DNA of 64,000 bases, taken from positions 124,001 through 188,000 of the forward strand of contig JAUIRK010000176.1 in assembly GCA_030549495.1 (NCBI GenBank). Reading direction: 5' to 3'. Source of the stretch: Nectonema munidae. Taxonomy: Eukaryota; Nematomorpha; Nectonematoida; Nectonematidae. A program made the position numbers and the translations under genes. Below the pieces are notes generated by a model, which did no database searches, had not been told where the DNA came from, and saw nothing but the letters and a program-made list of their open reading frames with translations. Shown here piece after piece: positions 33,981 to 44,697 of this stretch (the first letter of the stretch is position 1; each line of letters opens with the position of its first letter).

Positions 33981-34839
33981 GTTTAAATATATATGTGGTA
34001 TTAAATCGATGTTAGAGAAGTCAAAATTAGTGTTTTTAGATATTTTGTTATCATCAAGAACTTAATGTCATTTTGAAAAATATATTTTGAGAAAGAAAAA
34101 GTTTCAATTTATCAAAATATAAATAATTAATAATATATTATATATTATAAATATCTTATATAATCTTCATATTATGGATACCTACATAGTAAAGTAAATT
34201 CTTTGAAAATACATTTAGGATTCGGGTATAGGAATTGGCAGGTATAAAGTGGTGAATTTAAATTTGGACGTTATAAATAGAAATCGAACGTTTAAAATGT
34301 TTGGAAGAAAATTTGTTACAAACTTCAAATTTTTATGATTCCCCAATTTATAAGCAAAAATTTAACAATAAGTTTGATTTTTTTCACTTTTATATCTTTT
34401 TTTATATCATTTAAAGACGTGTTTGGCTTGTGAGTAGACTTTCCATATTACTTTACTTGTTTAACGGTTGAGTTTCAGACACAAATTCTTTTAAAATAAA
34501 TTTTGAAAATTATAAAAAAAAGTTTACCCAAAATATCAAAAACAACCCATATTTAACAAAATGAGATAATTTGGGTTAATATAGAGGGCCCAGAATTTTT
34601 TTTTAAAAAAAAAAAAGCAAATTTGTTGCAAAATATCAAAGGCATAAATATTTTAAACGTCTAAATTAAAGAAAAATTTGAATATTTTTAAGATTTATTT
34701 TGTAAATTAGTAGCAAAATTAGGTTTATAATTAATTAGTGCTATTCTTAGTAAACTATCTAAGTGTAGGTATGTTAAAGTATATAGTTTTGCACGATACC
34801 GATTTTTCCGACCAGCGCTGATACGCTGAGAGTTGATCT
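33981..34839. other. Nothing recognised
   Basis: AT-rich, no supported feature beyond the right target duplication of the previous MITE. Confidence 0.35.
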
Positions 34840-34987
34840 TTATTAAAAGGTACCCTGGATATTTTCATCGAGAAGGCACAATTGAGCCGCTTGTATCCAA
34901 CTAAGATAAAGTAGGCTTGATGCGGGATCGAACCCAAGACCTTCAGTTATCGAAACCAAGTACCTAACCAACCTTACTCACGTCCCC
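34840..34987 (-). mobile_element. tRNA-derived SINE, second family, copy A
   Basis: Minus strand: head GGGGACGTGAGTAAGGTTGG, B-box GGGTTCGATCCC, then CAAGCCTACTTTATCTTAG, TTGGATACAAGCGG and CCAGGGTACCTTTT. The same order occurs at 54560-54714 and, more decayed, at 44611-44697. Confidence 0.7.
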
Positions 34988-36409
34988 TTTTTTTATTCTT
35001 TATTAAAAATAATAACAGAATGAAAGATAAATATAACCTGTTTTTAACTTTATAAGAAGAATATGTCAGACAAGGTTTTATGGAATTATAAAGTTTCAAA
35101 TATAAAGTAAAGGAAGTTTATCGCTTTCTGTCACACTTTGCTCAAATTTTTATAATTTTTTGAGAACTTCATCGTTTCTTAAATGCTAGTTTTAAAGTTT
35201 TTGACTATAGACAGTATTGAGGAATCAGAAAAGAGTATTGAACAATAGACCCCTATACATAAGATGTTACTTTGTTTATTTAATAAAAAGATGTTTCAAA
35301 AAATAATTTAAGAATCGGGAAAGGGTGTCAGGAGGTAGCTCTTCAATTTGTACTATTTTAACTAAGTTTTTGGGAAATGACCACTATTACCTCTAAAAGG
35401 AAAACTCATCCTACGAGCGGTTCCAGGATCTTTACCTACAAAATTGTTTGAACTGCTTTGTGAACAAAATCTCAAATAACGGTTCAGGAACCGTTTTGGG
35501 GGCCCCGTTACATAATATATTCCCTACATTCATACATCAGATTGGATGTGTATAGTGAGATATAAGGATTAATAGTGACTGAACAAATTTTACATATTAA
35601 CTTTGCAAAAAGAAACGGTAGGAAATTGTTTGCTTAGCAGGATGACACGTTAGTTTTTACTAAAACTCCATTTTGATATGAAATGAAGATCTAATTATGC
35701 ATAGCTATCGCTGAAACAGATTTTTAAATGTTTCAAATGTAACATCAAAATTGCATATTAAAAATGACTATATATTGCTGGAAATTGTATGTACAACTTT
35801 TTATTATCGCAAAAATGGCTGTTGAAGTATACCAAGGTCAATGGAAAACTCATTTTAGGATATTATATATTACATGTAATGAACAACACAAGCACCTACG
35901 TAAAATGTTTTTATAAAAGCTATGTTTATATTTGAGTCTGTCAGTACAAATCTATGCAAATATCATCACTGAAGAAGGCCCCTTGATTTAAGAAAGAAAA
36001 TTCATGATAACTAAATGTCGTTTTGTTAATTTCATGATGATTTATATGTCTACAATTAAATTGATTTTAAGTCTTGTACATGATATTTATGCATCTGGGA
36101 GCAAGAATTATAACAGGCACATTTGAATTTAAAAAGACGCCTAAATTAGAGACACAGATCATAGAAAGACAAAAAAAATTAATTTTTCATTAAATAGTAG
36201 AATATTATTGATGGAAAATTCTCAGAAAGTTATTGTATCAAAAAAGTGGCAATGTAGAATATTCAAAGAAACATTTGCAGAGTATTATTATACGGAATTT
36301 GACAATGTAAACCAATCATATATGAAAAAAGGACAATTTTGATTTACCATTTTATTCTAACAAATATTTCTTTCGAAATATTTGATTTATTTTAACGAAT
36401 ATCTGGAAG
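34988..36409. other. Nothing firmly recognised
   Basis: A GC-richer stretch at 35400-35520 includes GGTTCAGGAACC and GGGGGCCCCG palindromes, probably transposon debris without readable ends. Confidence 0.3.
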
Positions 36410-36991
36410 GTTAATAGTCAAAACGTCCGAAAACAAAACGTCCCTAACCAAAAAGTCCGAAAACCAAAACGTCCGAAAACCAAAACGTCCGAAACCAATT
36501 TTTTTGGATTATAATGAATTTGGCTAAAAAAATTTCATTTTAAAATCAAACACTTCTGAAAATTATGTTTTTAAAATATATAACCCAATTTTGGAAAAAA
36601 GTTTCGCAAAAAGTTATACTAATTAGTCGAATTTGCAAGATTTTAAAATTAGACTTGCTATCAAAAATCAAAGGAAAAACTACACGATTTGAATGGATTT
36701 TAAAAGATTGGAATGAATTTTTATCTATTCCAGTAAAAAGACATGCTTGATTATAGTGCATTTTTCATTTAAATCTAAAATGTGTAAAGTTTTTAACTAA
36801 AAAACTAGAAATTTTGTGCTCAATTTTTCAGTATTTTTCCTCAACATAGAAAAAAATGTTTTTTAGGATTCAGATACTGTTAATCTAATTTTGGGACCTT
36901 TTGGTTTCGGATGTTTTGGTTTTCGGACGTTTTGGATTTCGGAAATTTTGAATTTCGGACGTTTTGGTTTCGGACGTTTTGACCAGGCCCC
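36410..36991. mobile_element. Fold-back element with CGTCCG subterminal repeats, 582 bp
   Basis: The left arm (36417-36496) is about five copies of AAAACGTCCGAAAACC; the right arm (36900-36984) is the inverse, GGTTTTCGGACGTTTT repeated. The outermost right end inverts to GGGGCCTGGTCAAAACGTCC, and the left end is a decayed version of it. ATCTGGAAG (36401-36409) and ATCTGGAAA (36992-37000) flank it, 8 of 9 bases the same, the size made by MULE transposases. The middle is AT-rich and non-coding. Confidence 0.75.
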
Positions 36992-37544
36992 ATCTGGAAA
37001 GGTATCAATATTTTTACAAAAAAAGTGTGAACCTAAAAGAATGCATCGGGTATATTTTGTAGGCATTAGGAAAATTGCCACTTACTACTGATTTATTATG
37101 TGATAAAAAACTTTAGTTAATTCACCAGTATTATTTTCTTAAGTGTATTTGTTTAAATAAAACGCTTTCCTGATGCGTGTGATAGAAGGAGTAGGCATAT
37201 GATTATATTCAAATAAAAATATAAGAGCTCAGCTAAAATAAAAAAAATAGGCTAAACAAGCCGGTTCCGATTCATCGAATCACTAATTAAAATATGGTAC
37301 ATAAAATAAGGAATTGAAAAGTCCCGCTCTTTACAAATATGAAATGGTAATTATTACTAACTTATTAATTTTATCACATATTTCATTTAGTAGGAAATAA
37401 AAACGGGTCAATAATTCATAGAGTTGCGCTTAAAAATTTGTAGATTATAATATACTCTGTTGATTTAAGAAACTTTATTAGAATAACATTTAGTCATTGA
37501 AAAAACATTTGTTTCACATTTAAATCCTTAAATTTATTAATAAA
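36992..37544. other. Nothing recognised
   Basis: AT-rich, no supported feature. Confidence 0.35.
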
Positions 37545-37780
37545 CCCGTTAATAACCACAATAAGCACACGATATCTAATGTAAGGAAAATATTTGTATT
37601 AACCGGTTAACGCCCAGTGATTCGACTATATAAAAATATGATCGTCTGCGTTAATGAATTCTTTTTAATATAAATCGTCTGCTTTACATCAGATATCGTC
37701 TGATTATTATGGTCGTTAACGGGTTAAGAAGCCAAACGCAGACAATTTTATTTTTGTAAAGTCGACATATGTCCATGTTT
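37545..37780 (+). mobile_element. piggyBac-type MITE, outer copy, interrupted
   Basis: CCCGTTAATAACCACAATAA, CACACGATATCTAATGTAAG and TTTGTATTAA precede the nested copy; AAACGCAGACAATTTTATTT and GTAAAGTCGA follow it. The order matches the copy at 25839 apart from the insertion. TAAA, close to TTAA, lies at the left. Confidence 0.65.
37603..37723 (-). mobile_element. piggyBac-type MITE, nested inner copy, 121 bp
   Basis: The left end CCGGTTAACGCCC and inverted right end CCCGTTAACGACC are near matches. TTAA is present at both sides (37599-37602 and 37724-37727). It has the same internal blocks as the outer copy but in reverse orientation (GCAGACGAT near 37686 and GACGATCATATTTTTATATA near 37640, read on the minus strand). 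It therefore sits at an internal TTAA of an older member of its own family. Confidence 0.8.
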
Positions 37781-38051
37781 GAGAAGAGGGATTCCCAGTT
37801 TTAAAGGTTTAGAATCGGAGTCGTTATTTAAGAAAATTAAGGAGCCTAAATCCGTTTTTTTTAGGTATTTTAAATTATGAAAATGATAGTTACATTTTTT
37901 CAACATATGGAGTGACCCTTCTTTAGTCAAAGTCGAAAGTGAAGAGTTGACGTTAAATTTATTAAGTTTTCAAGTATTTGTAGTTGGAGGCGAATTTTTG
38001 TAAGAACTAGGATCGGAGTTTAATATTTGGCCTTCGATTCGCCATCCTCTA

Positions 38052-38255
38052 TATGCCTATTCTCGTGGTTAACTGATTAAAATCATTGTAGAGCTGTTGC
38101 ATACCTATTTGCATTTTCTACGCATGCCATAGTGGTTGAAATGTAAGATATAGAGATCAGGTGGTTCGAGGTGCAATTTCGGTCCCTATCATATGTGTAG
38201 TTATGGAAGAATATTTTTTGATTGGATGCGATATCGATGAGTAAAAAAACTAATA
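38052..38255 (+). mobile_element. tRNA-derived SINE with palindromic body, second copy
   Basis: TGCCATAGTGGTTGAAATGT is the A-box region and GGTTCGAGGTGCAATTTC a decayed B-box. The body TATGGAAGAATATTTTTTGA TTGGATGCGATATCGATGAG corresponds to the copy at 23690-23835, with the palindrome partly lost. Confidence 0.65.
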
Positions 38256-38559
38256 AATCTAGGCTAAACATGAATATTTATTTGAATGATTATTATTATC
38301 ATTAATATTGTGGTAAAGTGCATTGAAGCAAAATAAAACAAGCACATACAAATTCTTATTAACAAGGATCAGTAAATTACTTAAAAAATCTCCTGTAAAA
38401 AACCTTTACCACAAAACTCAGGATAACTATGGCTATATCAAAAAATACATATTCTGTAAAATGCGCTTACACATAAATGAATAATTTAATTAAAAATAGA
38501 GTTACACTACCATATCCAATGAGAGTTGCTATTAACGAAGAGCTTATTATAGAATAACA

Positions 38560-38860
38560 TAAACCTACCACTTTTGGACTTGAATATTAGCTAGTTCAAG
38601 AGAAAATTCTTCTATGCTTCACACGCATATCGGAAAAGTTGGGGGCCAAACACAGCTATTTTCTGAAGTTGCAGAGACACATTCCTCCACAGAAGTGAAC
38701 TAGAAAGCCAATACATGATTATGTGACTGTTATTAACACCGGGAGGTATATGGACGAACTCTGCAAATTTTCACTGGGGATCAAGGTATGATATTGGGAT
38801 CAGAACCTCCCTCGGAGAAGCCAATACTCAGAAGTCTCTGCATAAGGTAAAAAATCAATG
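38560..38860. other. GC-richer island of unknown nature
   Basis: About 300 bp stand out from the AT-rich background. On the minus strand a fair acceptor (TTTTTTACCTTATGCAG, ending near 38847) precedes RLLSIGFSEGGSDPNIIP before a stop; on the plus strand LVQEKILLCFTRISEKLGAK is open for about 35 codons. No reading is long or familiar enough to name. It is probably a decayed transposon or processed copy. Confidence 0.3.
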
Positions 38861-39556
38861 TTTAGATTAATAACTGATAAATTTTTTCAGAGTAAAAAAT
38901 GAACTAGTATTATTAAATACAGAAAAGCAAATATCTATATCATGGATTCTATCTATCTTTTTATCCTATATGTTTGAAATACATGCTAGGTTTAAATGCT
39001 ATCATATTTGGTAAAAAGAGGTCTTCTGTATTTGTAAGTTATAACTATAAGTCTTAAACTTTACTCACTTTTAAATAAAAAGTTAATAAATTGACTAGTT
39101 TCAATTTCAAACTATTGAATTCTACGCCATGTCTAATACAGCTTTCTTCAATTTTAATCATAGAGTAAAAATAGGTTCCTACATATTTTGTGAAAATATC
39201 CACAGTTGTTAACCCCTAGGACACAGTTACGTCGCTTGAGGTTATTTTTTTACTCTTCTCGAATCAGTTTTTTAAGTAAATTATATTAATTAAAAAAAAA
39301 TTATAAAATTCTATGATATAATAAAATAACATAAAATTTCAGGACTAATTTTTTTTAATTAGTTTTCTTCGAAAATTTTTTATATAACGAAAAAAAATTA
39401 AAAAAGAAGTTCAAGAAGATATTATAAATAAGAGATCCTTTTGCACGCATTTATAAAACCAAAGTTAATTAACCTTATAATAATAAATAAAGTAGAACAT
39501 ATTAAAAATCTATATTCAAACATGCATCCCAATTTATTATTCAAAAGTTTCATGTT
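38861..39556. other. Nothing recognised left of the piggyBac element
   Basis: AT-rich, no supported feature. Confidence 0.35.
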
Positions 39557-40037
39557 TTAACCTTCGCATGACGCCCTATATTGAGTATAACACTAAAGAC
39601 GTCCTCTGGATTTTTACTCCACTTTTGAAAAAAATGCTCAAAACTCCATATCATCATTCTTTATTATAATCAAAATGAATGAATGTAGACATATTTACCG
39701 ATTATTATCTTTATCTCTAACATATATGTATGATTAGCGAAAGAAATTTTTCGCTGTGTACTCGCATATGTCGAATCCTCATTCCAACCATCTATCGTAT
39801 GCATTACGTCAAGCATGTTGCAAATCAATAAAGGTGTGAGCATGGCTTCCAATGTTATTTCGTCATGATCCTTATTTATGGTTGTTGTATTTTTTCCTAT
39901 GTATTACGTCAGCATGTTGAAAAACGATAAAACTGTGAGCCTCGTTTTCAAGGTTATTCTGGAACTTCATCAACAATAGTTCTTATTGCAATTTTTCTTT
40001 GTTGCGTATTCTTGTTTCTGTTTCTTTCCTACTTCTA

Positions 40038-40381
40038 ATGGATAGTTCATCTCTCTCTGAAACTTCCTCGGTCTCAAGTACAGAATACTCTTCAAGTTTG
40101 AATTCATCTTATTCCCTTTCAAGCTCTGAGAGCAGCGATCTTGAATATGATGAAAATCTTCAAGCTCCTGATGGAACTTTGTACTCATGGGACCCTTCAC
40201 TTAAAAAGGCTGGAAGGCCCAAAACAAGAAACATAAGAAATTTGTCCAGAAATCCTTCAGGAACAAAATGCGTTGCTAAACATGTGACACGACCACTTGA
40301 GGCGTTTTCCTTGTTTTTTTCGCAAGAACTGATCACTCATATTTACAACATGACTAAGAAAAAAATGGATGATAATTACAA
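40038..40381 (+). CDS. piggyBac transposase, exon 1
   Basis: Starts at the ATG at 40038 (MDSSSLSETSSVSS), with a Ser/Glu-rich acidic N-terminus typical of piggyBac proteins. It continues through TLYSWDPSLKKAGRPKTRNI to the conserved RPLEAFSLFFSQELITHIYN (family pattern F-x-x-FF-x-x-x-L-x-x-I). The exon ends after 114 codons and two bases at CAA|GTATTT. If not spliced, the frame stops 12 bases later, just before the rest of the conserved domain, which resumes at 42179 in the right phase. Confidence 0.8.
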
Positions 40382-42178
40382 GTATTTTTAACTTTTTTCT
40401 CACTAGTTTTTTTTGTTTGTTTTGTACGTTTTTTGTTGATGTATGTATGAAGAAAAGTATGTCTTAGTTTTTACACATGTGATTCTGTGAATGAGTGTGT
40501 GTGTTTTTATGTGTGTGTATGCATATTAGAGCCCTGAGCGGGCCAGAAAATTTGTCTTCACCCGCCCCAACCCGAACATTGTCATTGTCAGTCTGCACCG
40601 CGCTGCACCAGCGTTCAACAAGTCTGTACCCACCCACCAATCAAATGTTTGAATTTTGTCGCACCCACCCCCTCCCCCTTGCAACTATTCTACCGTACTA
40701 TCCAAACCAGCAGCTAAAACAGCAAGATCATCCAAAATTGAGAGAAGTCGCTGTTTCCCTATTTCATTTTTACAAGACAATATGATATTTTTTTCGAAAC
40801 TTTTGGCATTACATTTTACTATCTATTACTTCTGTTGCATACTGATCTTTCCATCTTGCGAATTCTCACCAACCCGATTTCATATTGATTGGGGAACTCA
40901 CATCTGCCCCGCCCGCCCAATTTTTTACAGACAATCCACATCCGCCTGCGCTACTTTAAAAACAACGCCCGCATCTCGAATGCGGGTTCTTCAAAACCCG
41001 CACCGTTCGGTCTCCTTGCGCCGCTTACCCTCCCGGCGCATAACTCTAACGTATATGTGTATGTGTTCAGATCCCTCCGAGGGTCGAAAAAGTTTGTCCG
41101 CATCCGGACCGTACCCGTATTTTACTTGTTTGTACCTATCCCGCCCTTCAACTATTGAAATTTTGCCTCCCACCCAGCCCCGCCTCGCCCGCCCTAAACT
41201 ATTCTACTGTACTATCCAAACCCGAAGTTGAAACAGCAAAATCGTCCGAAATTTAAAAAAATTGCGTGCTTCTATTTGTTTTCTTTGCAGGATAATATGA
41301 TCTTTTTGTTTCAAAACTGCATTGCATTTAGCTTTCTATTACTTCTATTTATTACTTATCTTTCTGTTTTGCTAACTAACACTAACCTGTTATTATACTG
41401 ATTGAAAAACCCAAAACCCAAAGTCCCGCCCCTTGAGAACTTTTTCACGGATAACCTGCGTTCGCCAACCCCACCTGAAATTTGATACGAACAAGCATAC
41501 CCGCATTTTAAATGTGCGTCCCAAAAAAGCGGCACGGGCTACCCGCCTATTATAGGGCTCTAATGTGCATCTGAATATGTGTAAGTGGTGTGTGAATAAA
41601 AGTGTATTTGTTTGGGTGAAAGAGTATGTTTATGTATGTGTATAAATGTGTTTATGTAAGGTGCATGCAAGTTTCTGTCTACGTGTAGGTGGTATCCATG
41701 TTTGTGTTGTGTGTAGCGATATGAATGTTCATTTCCGGTATGTGTGTATGTAAGTGCTAGTCTGAGTGTGTGTTTTTAGCGTTAATTTGTGTGTGTGCCA
41801 ATCTGTTAGTTATTGTGTTTGTATTCTTATTTTGTGTAGGTGTGGATGCTTGTTTTTGCTGGATGTTTCATACTCACAAAAAAGGCTATTCATACCTATA
41901 TTAGAAACTTTTTATCAATATTAGAAAGTTTCGAGTTTTTTAGACTAACCTTCTCTATGAAACATAAAGTAGAACTGTTTGAAACAAAGTTCAGTATAAT
42001 ATAGTTTTATATGACATAGCAGTAAACTTTGTGCATCATATATTAAAACGAAATTTAGTATATATAACAATGCTAATACCGGGATTCATGTAAGGATGAA
42101 ATACAATGATTTTGTAGTTTTGTATGCTGTTCATATGTGAATTACTACGTAAAAGTATGAATGTTGTGTTTAATTTAG
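40382..42178 (+). other. Intron of the piggyBac transposase gene
   Basis: 1797 bases with GT at 40382 and a TGTTGTGTTTAATTTAG acceptor ending at 42178. Joining completes a Lys codon and keeps the frame. Outside the nested element the intron is strikingly TG-rich (40485-40524 and 41565-41870, decayed TGTGTG/TATG repeats). Confidence 0.7.
40525..41564. mobile_element. GC-rich MITE present as a head-to-tail dimer
   Basis: The outer ends ATTAGAGCCCT and AGGGCTCTAAT are perfect 11-bp inverted repeats. Inside are two related halves of about 520 bp. CTATTCTACCGTACTATCCA with AACAGCAAGATC (about 40687-40730) corresponds to CTATTCTACTGTACTATCCA with AACAGCAAAATC (about 41200-41242), and CCCGCCC-type blocks, ATAATATGATC and TTTCTATTACTTCT recur in order. 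The first half ends near 41050 (CATAACTCTAAC), then a TATGTGTATGTG spacer, then the second half from about 41065. The open frames here come from the CG-rich bias and are not genes. The ends suggest a hAT-type element, but the target duplication is unclear. Confidence 0.65.
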
Positions 42179-43508
42179 ATTATCTACTCCAAAGTTTGCA
42201 TATTTGCGAAAATATTATGAGAAGTTCACTATTGATATGCTGCTTGCGTTCTTCGGGTGTCTTCTATACCTTGGACAGTCCAACGATCAAAAAATCAAAG
42301 TTCAAGATCTTTTTTCCGATTCTCTTGGTATTCCATTTTTGAAAGCTGCTATCGGGAGAAACATGTATATTTTGATCAGTATATTTTTGAGATTTGATGA
42401 CAAATCCCAAAGAAATCCGAATGATCGAATCTCGCCAGTCAGATACCTTCACGATCACTTCTTCAACACATGTCATAAGTTTTGGACACCTACAGATTCA
42501 GTAACAGTTGACGAACAACTTGTTTCATTTAGAGGTAGATGTCCAGTCAAGATTTATGATCCCAAAAAACCCGGCCACTACGGAATTAAATTCTATCACA
42601 TCAATGATTCAAAAAGTTATTATTGCCTGAAACCAGAAATATATGTTCCAGGTGTTGGTGAAAACTACTTCTCTGGCAATGAGATCGTAAAGAGACTAGT
42701 AAGGCTTTCTGAAATACCAATTGGCTGTGGTGTATTCACAGAGCGATTTTTCACTGATCACAATTTAGCTGAATGGATGTCGGAGAAAAACCTGACAATT
42801 TGTGGAACTGTAAAAGCAAACCGACGATTTGTCCCTGGAATTTTAAGACCGCAATATCTGAAGACGTTGAAGTTGCAAGAATGTGAAAGTAGAATAATTT
42901 ATTCAAAGTATGCTTCCCTTGCTGCCTACATTCCTATGAGGCACGCTACCAAAAATTTTAAAGTCGTTTATGTTCTTTCATCTCAACACTCTACAAGCCT
43001 GGAGTTGATTGGAGATAAGCAAAAACCTGAGTCATTTATAGCGTACAATGAGTCAAAAAGTGGAGTTGATGTTTCTAATCGAATGATTAGATTATATCGC
43101 TCCTACAAACCTATAAGAAGATGGTCTTCAGCCGTTTTTTCCAATTATCTAGACATATCAGCCTTAAATGCAATGATTATTCTTAACTACAATTGTCCAG
43201 AAAGCATTTATTCTGCGACAAAGAAAGGTGGAAGAAAGATGTTTTTGAAAGCTTTAGCAAAAGAACTTTGCTACAACTCGATGAAACTACGTTCGAGTAT
43301 TCAAGAAATAAATTCCAAAACAAAATCTCTTTTGAGTTTTTATGGGTTTGAGGAAAGCAAAGACTCGTCTCCTGTTTCAAGTAGTAAAAGAGTTTTTTGC
43401 ACATTTTGCCCTACTTCAAAAAAAAGTAGAACGACAAGACATTGCCAGAAATGTAAAAAGGGCGTCTGCAAGCATCATTCATACTCGATTTGTCCAAATT
43501 GTAAATAG
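42179..43508 (+). CDS. piggyBac transposase, exon 2
   Basis: Continues the protein to 557 residues, a normal piggyBac length. The fold's landmarks are present in order: MLLAFFGCLLYLGQ, then VDEQLVSFRGRCPVKIYDPK with the first catalytic Asp (D226), GYH-type GHYGIKFY, the region FTERFFTDHNLAEWM, AYIPMRHA, SGVDVSNRM with D412, RRWSSAVFSNYLD, and a Cys-rich C-terminus (CTFC, CQKC, CKHH, CPNC, residues 522-557) that in piggyBac binds the transposon ends. Odd points: at the place of the second catalytic Asp the protein has Glu (E303), and the fourth conserved Asp is Asn (N415). The frame has no stop or shift. The enzyme cuts and rejoins DNA at TTAA. Confidence 0.9.
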
Positions 43509-43773
43509 AAGACATATTTACTGTTGCATTTTTGTATAAAATTCTGCTTAGCTTGATTTTTTCATATTAAACATTGTGTGTACTCTTTGATCTTTTCTAC
43601 ATACTTTTACAGGAAAATTTTTTTTTTCTCAAAATTTGTCTCAGAGCATTGAAAAGTGTGTTTTTGAAAAATACATAGTGTTAAAAAAATTTCAAGGATT
43701 TTAAGTTTTTTGAAATTCAATTTTTAAGTTGGGGGTGGAGTAAAACTCCATATGGGCGTCATGCGAAGGTTCT

Positions 43774-44610
43774 GTCTTCTGTTGAGTGAATAAATAAAGA
43801 GATTTCACGATTTCATTTATGAAAGGAATAATAAATTTTCACACTAATCGATACTTTTATATGAGTGATCACCAGTTTCCCCAAAAAATAAACAATCCGT
43901 AAATCAATCTTTTCAAAAAAGTTGTCATGAGGGAACTTTATTTCAATTCAGAAGGCTTTTCACTATATGTTTATATATTGGATATATTTATGGATTTATT
44001 ATCTATTCTATTCTCAATTTTTTATATGCAATTCTGTTCTGAGTTTCTCCATTTTCTTGCTTACTTTTTTAATATACCTGAACAGTCAAGTCTAATATTT
44101 CAATGCGTAAAGTTGATCGAGTAGATCATCTTAGCTTAAACTCCACCTCACAATGTTATAGAGATGTAACAGACATTTTGGATACATAAGTTCAAAATTC
44201 TTGGTTACTTTTTAAAATTACCAATAAAAAATGGTACTTTTTAACTTTAATAATCAATGAAATCGAAAAAGGAAACTATTGGAAACACTAGTCTTGACAT
44301 TTCTAAAAGGAAAACTTATTATTTTATTAAGAACACAACATTCAGAATAATATACAAAGTGGATGGCCGTTATGTAATAATAATTGTTGTCAAAAACATT
44401 TTGATTTTTTTTAAAGATTGTGTTGATAATAAAATAATAATAACCTATTTATTCTTTCATTTTAACGTTTTTTAGTTTCATAGGCACTATCTTGGGGTAA
44501 TTGATACCAGGTGAGTTCAGAATTTGCAATTTTTAGGACTAGCCATTTATTAGAATACACAAACTCAGTAGCCAAACCATCTTTGAAATATAATAAATTC
44601 GTAATAAAAG
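43774..44610. other. Nothing recognised right of the piggyBac element
   Basis: AT-rich. A short hydrophobic open frame at 43927-44124 has the bias of AT-rich DNA and no family resemblance. Confidence 0.35.
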
Positions 44611-44697
44611 GTCAAAGTACCGTGGGGTGTATTTTTGAATTGTACCGCTTGTATCAAACTATGTCAAAGTTGGAACAACTAAGTTCGAACCAAAGTT
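44611..44697 (-). mobile_element. Decayed SINE, second family, copy C
   Basis: Plus-strand GTACCGCTTGTATCAAACTA, GTCAAAG and AAGTTCGAACC match the order CCGCTTGTATCCAACTA, ATAAAG and GGATCGAACC of the copy at 34840-34987. Confidence 0.45.

Larger units (their letters stand above)
39561..43769 (+). mobile_element. piggyBac transposon, nearly whole, 4.2 kb
   Basis: The terminal inverted repeats are identical for 16 bases, CCTTCGCATGACGCCC at each end. TTAA lies at the left (39557-39560); the right flank reads TTCT, a changed TTAA. Between the left end and the gene, two related blocks near 39796 and 39900 (ATTACGTCA(A)GCATGTTG, ATAAA..TGTGAGC) form a subterminal direct repeat. The transposase gene is open throughout once its intron is removed. 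Another transposon lies in that intron. Confidence 0.88.

Noticed and set aside
36565-37091. Open frames on both strands around the fold-back element
   Set aside because: They come from the repeated CGTCCG 16-mer and its inverse; the glycine- and phenylalanine-rich peptide is a repeat translation.
40495-41231. Overlapping open frames of up to 191 codons
   Set aside because: They lie in the GC-rich dimer MITE on both strands and are rich in Pro, Arg and Ser from base composition; no family resemblance.
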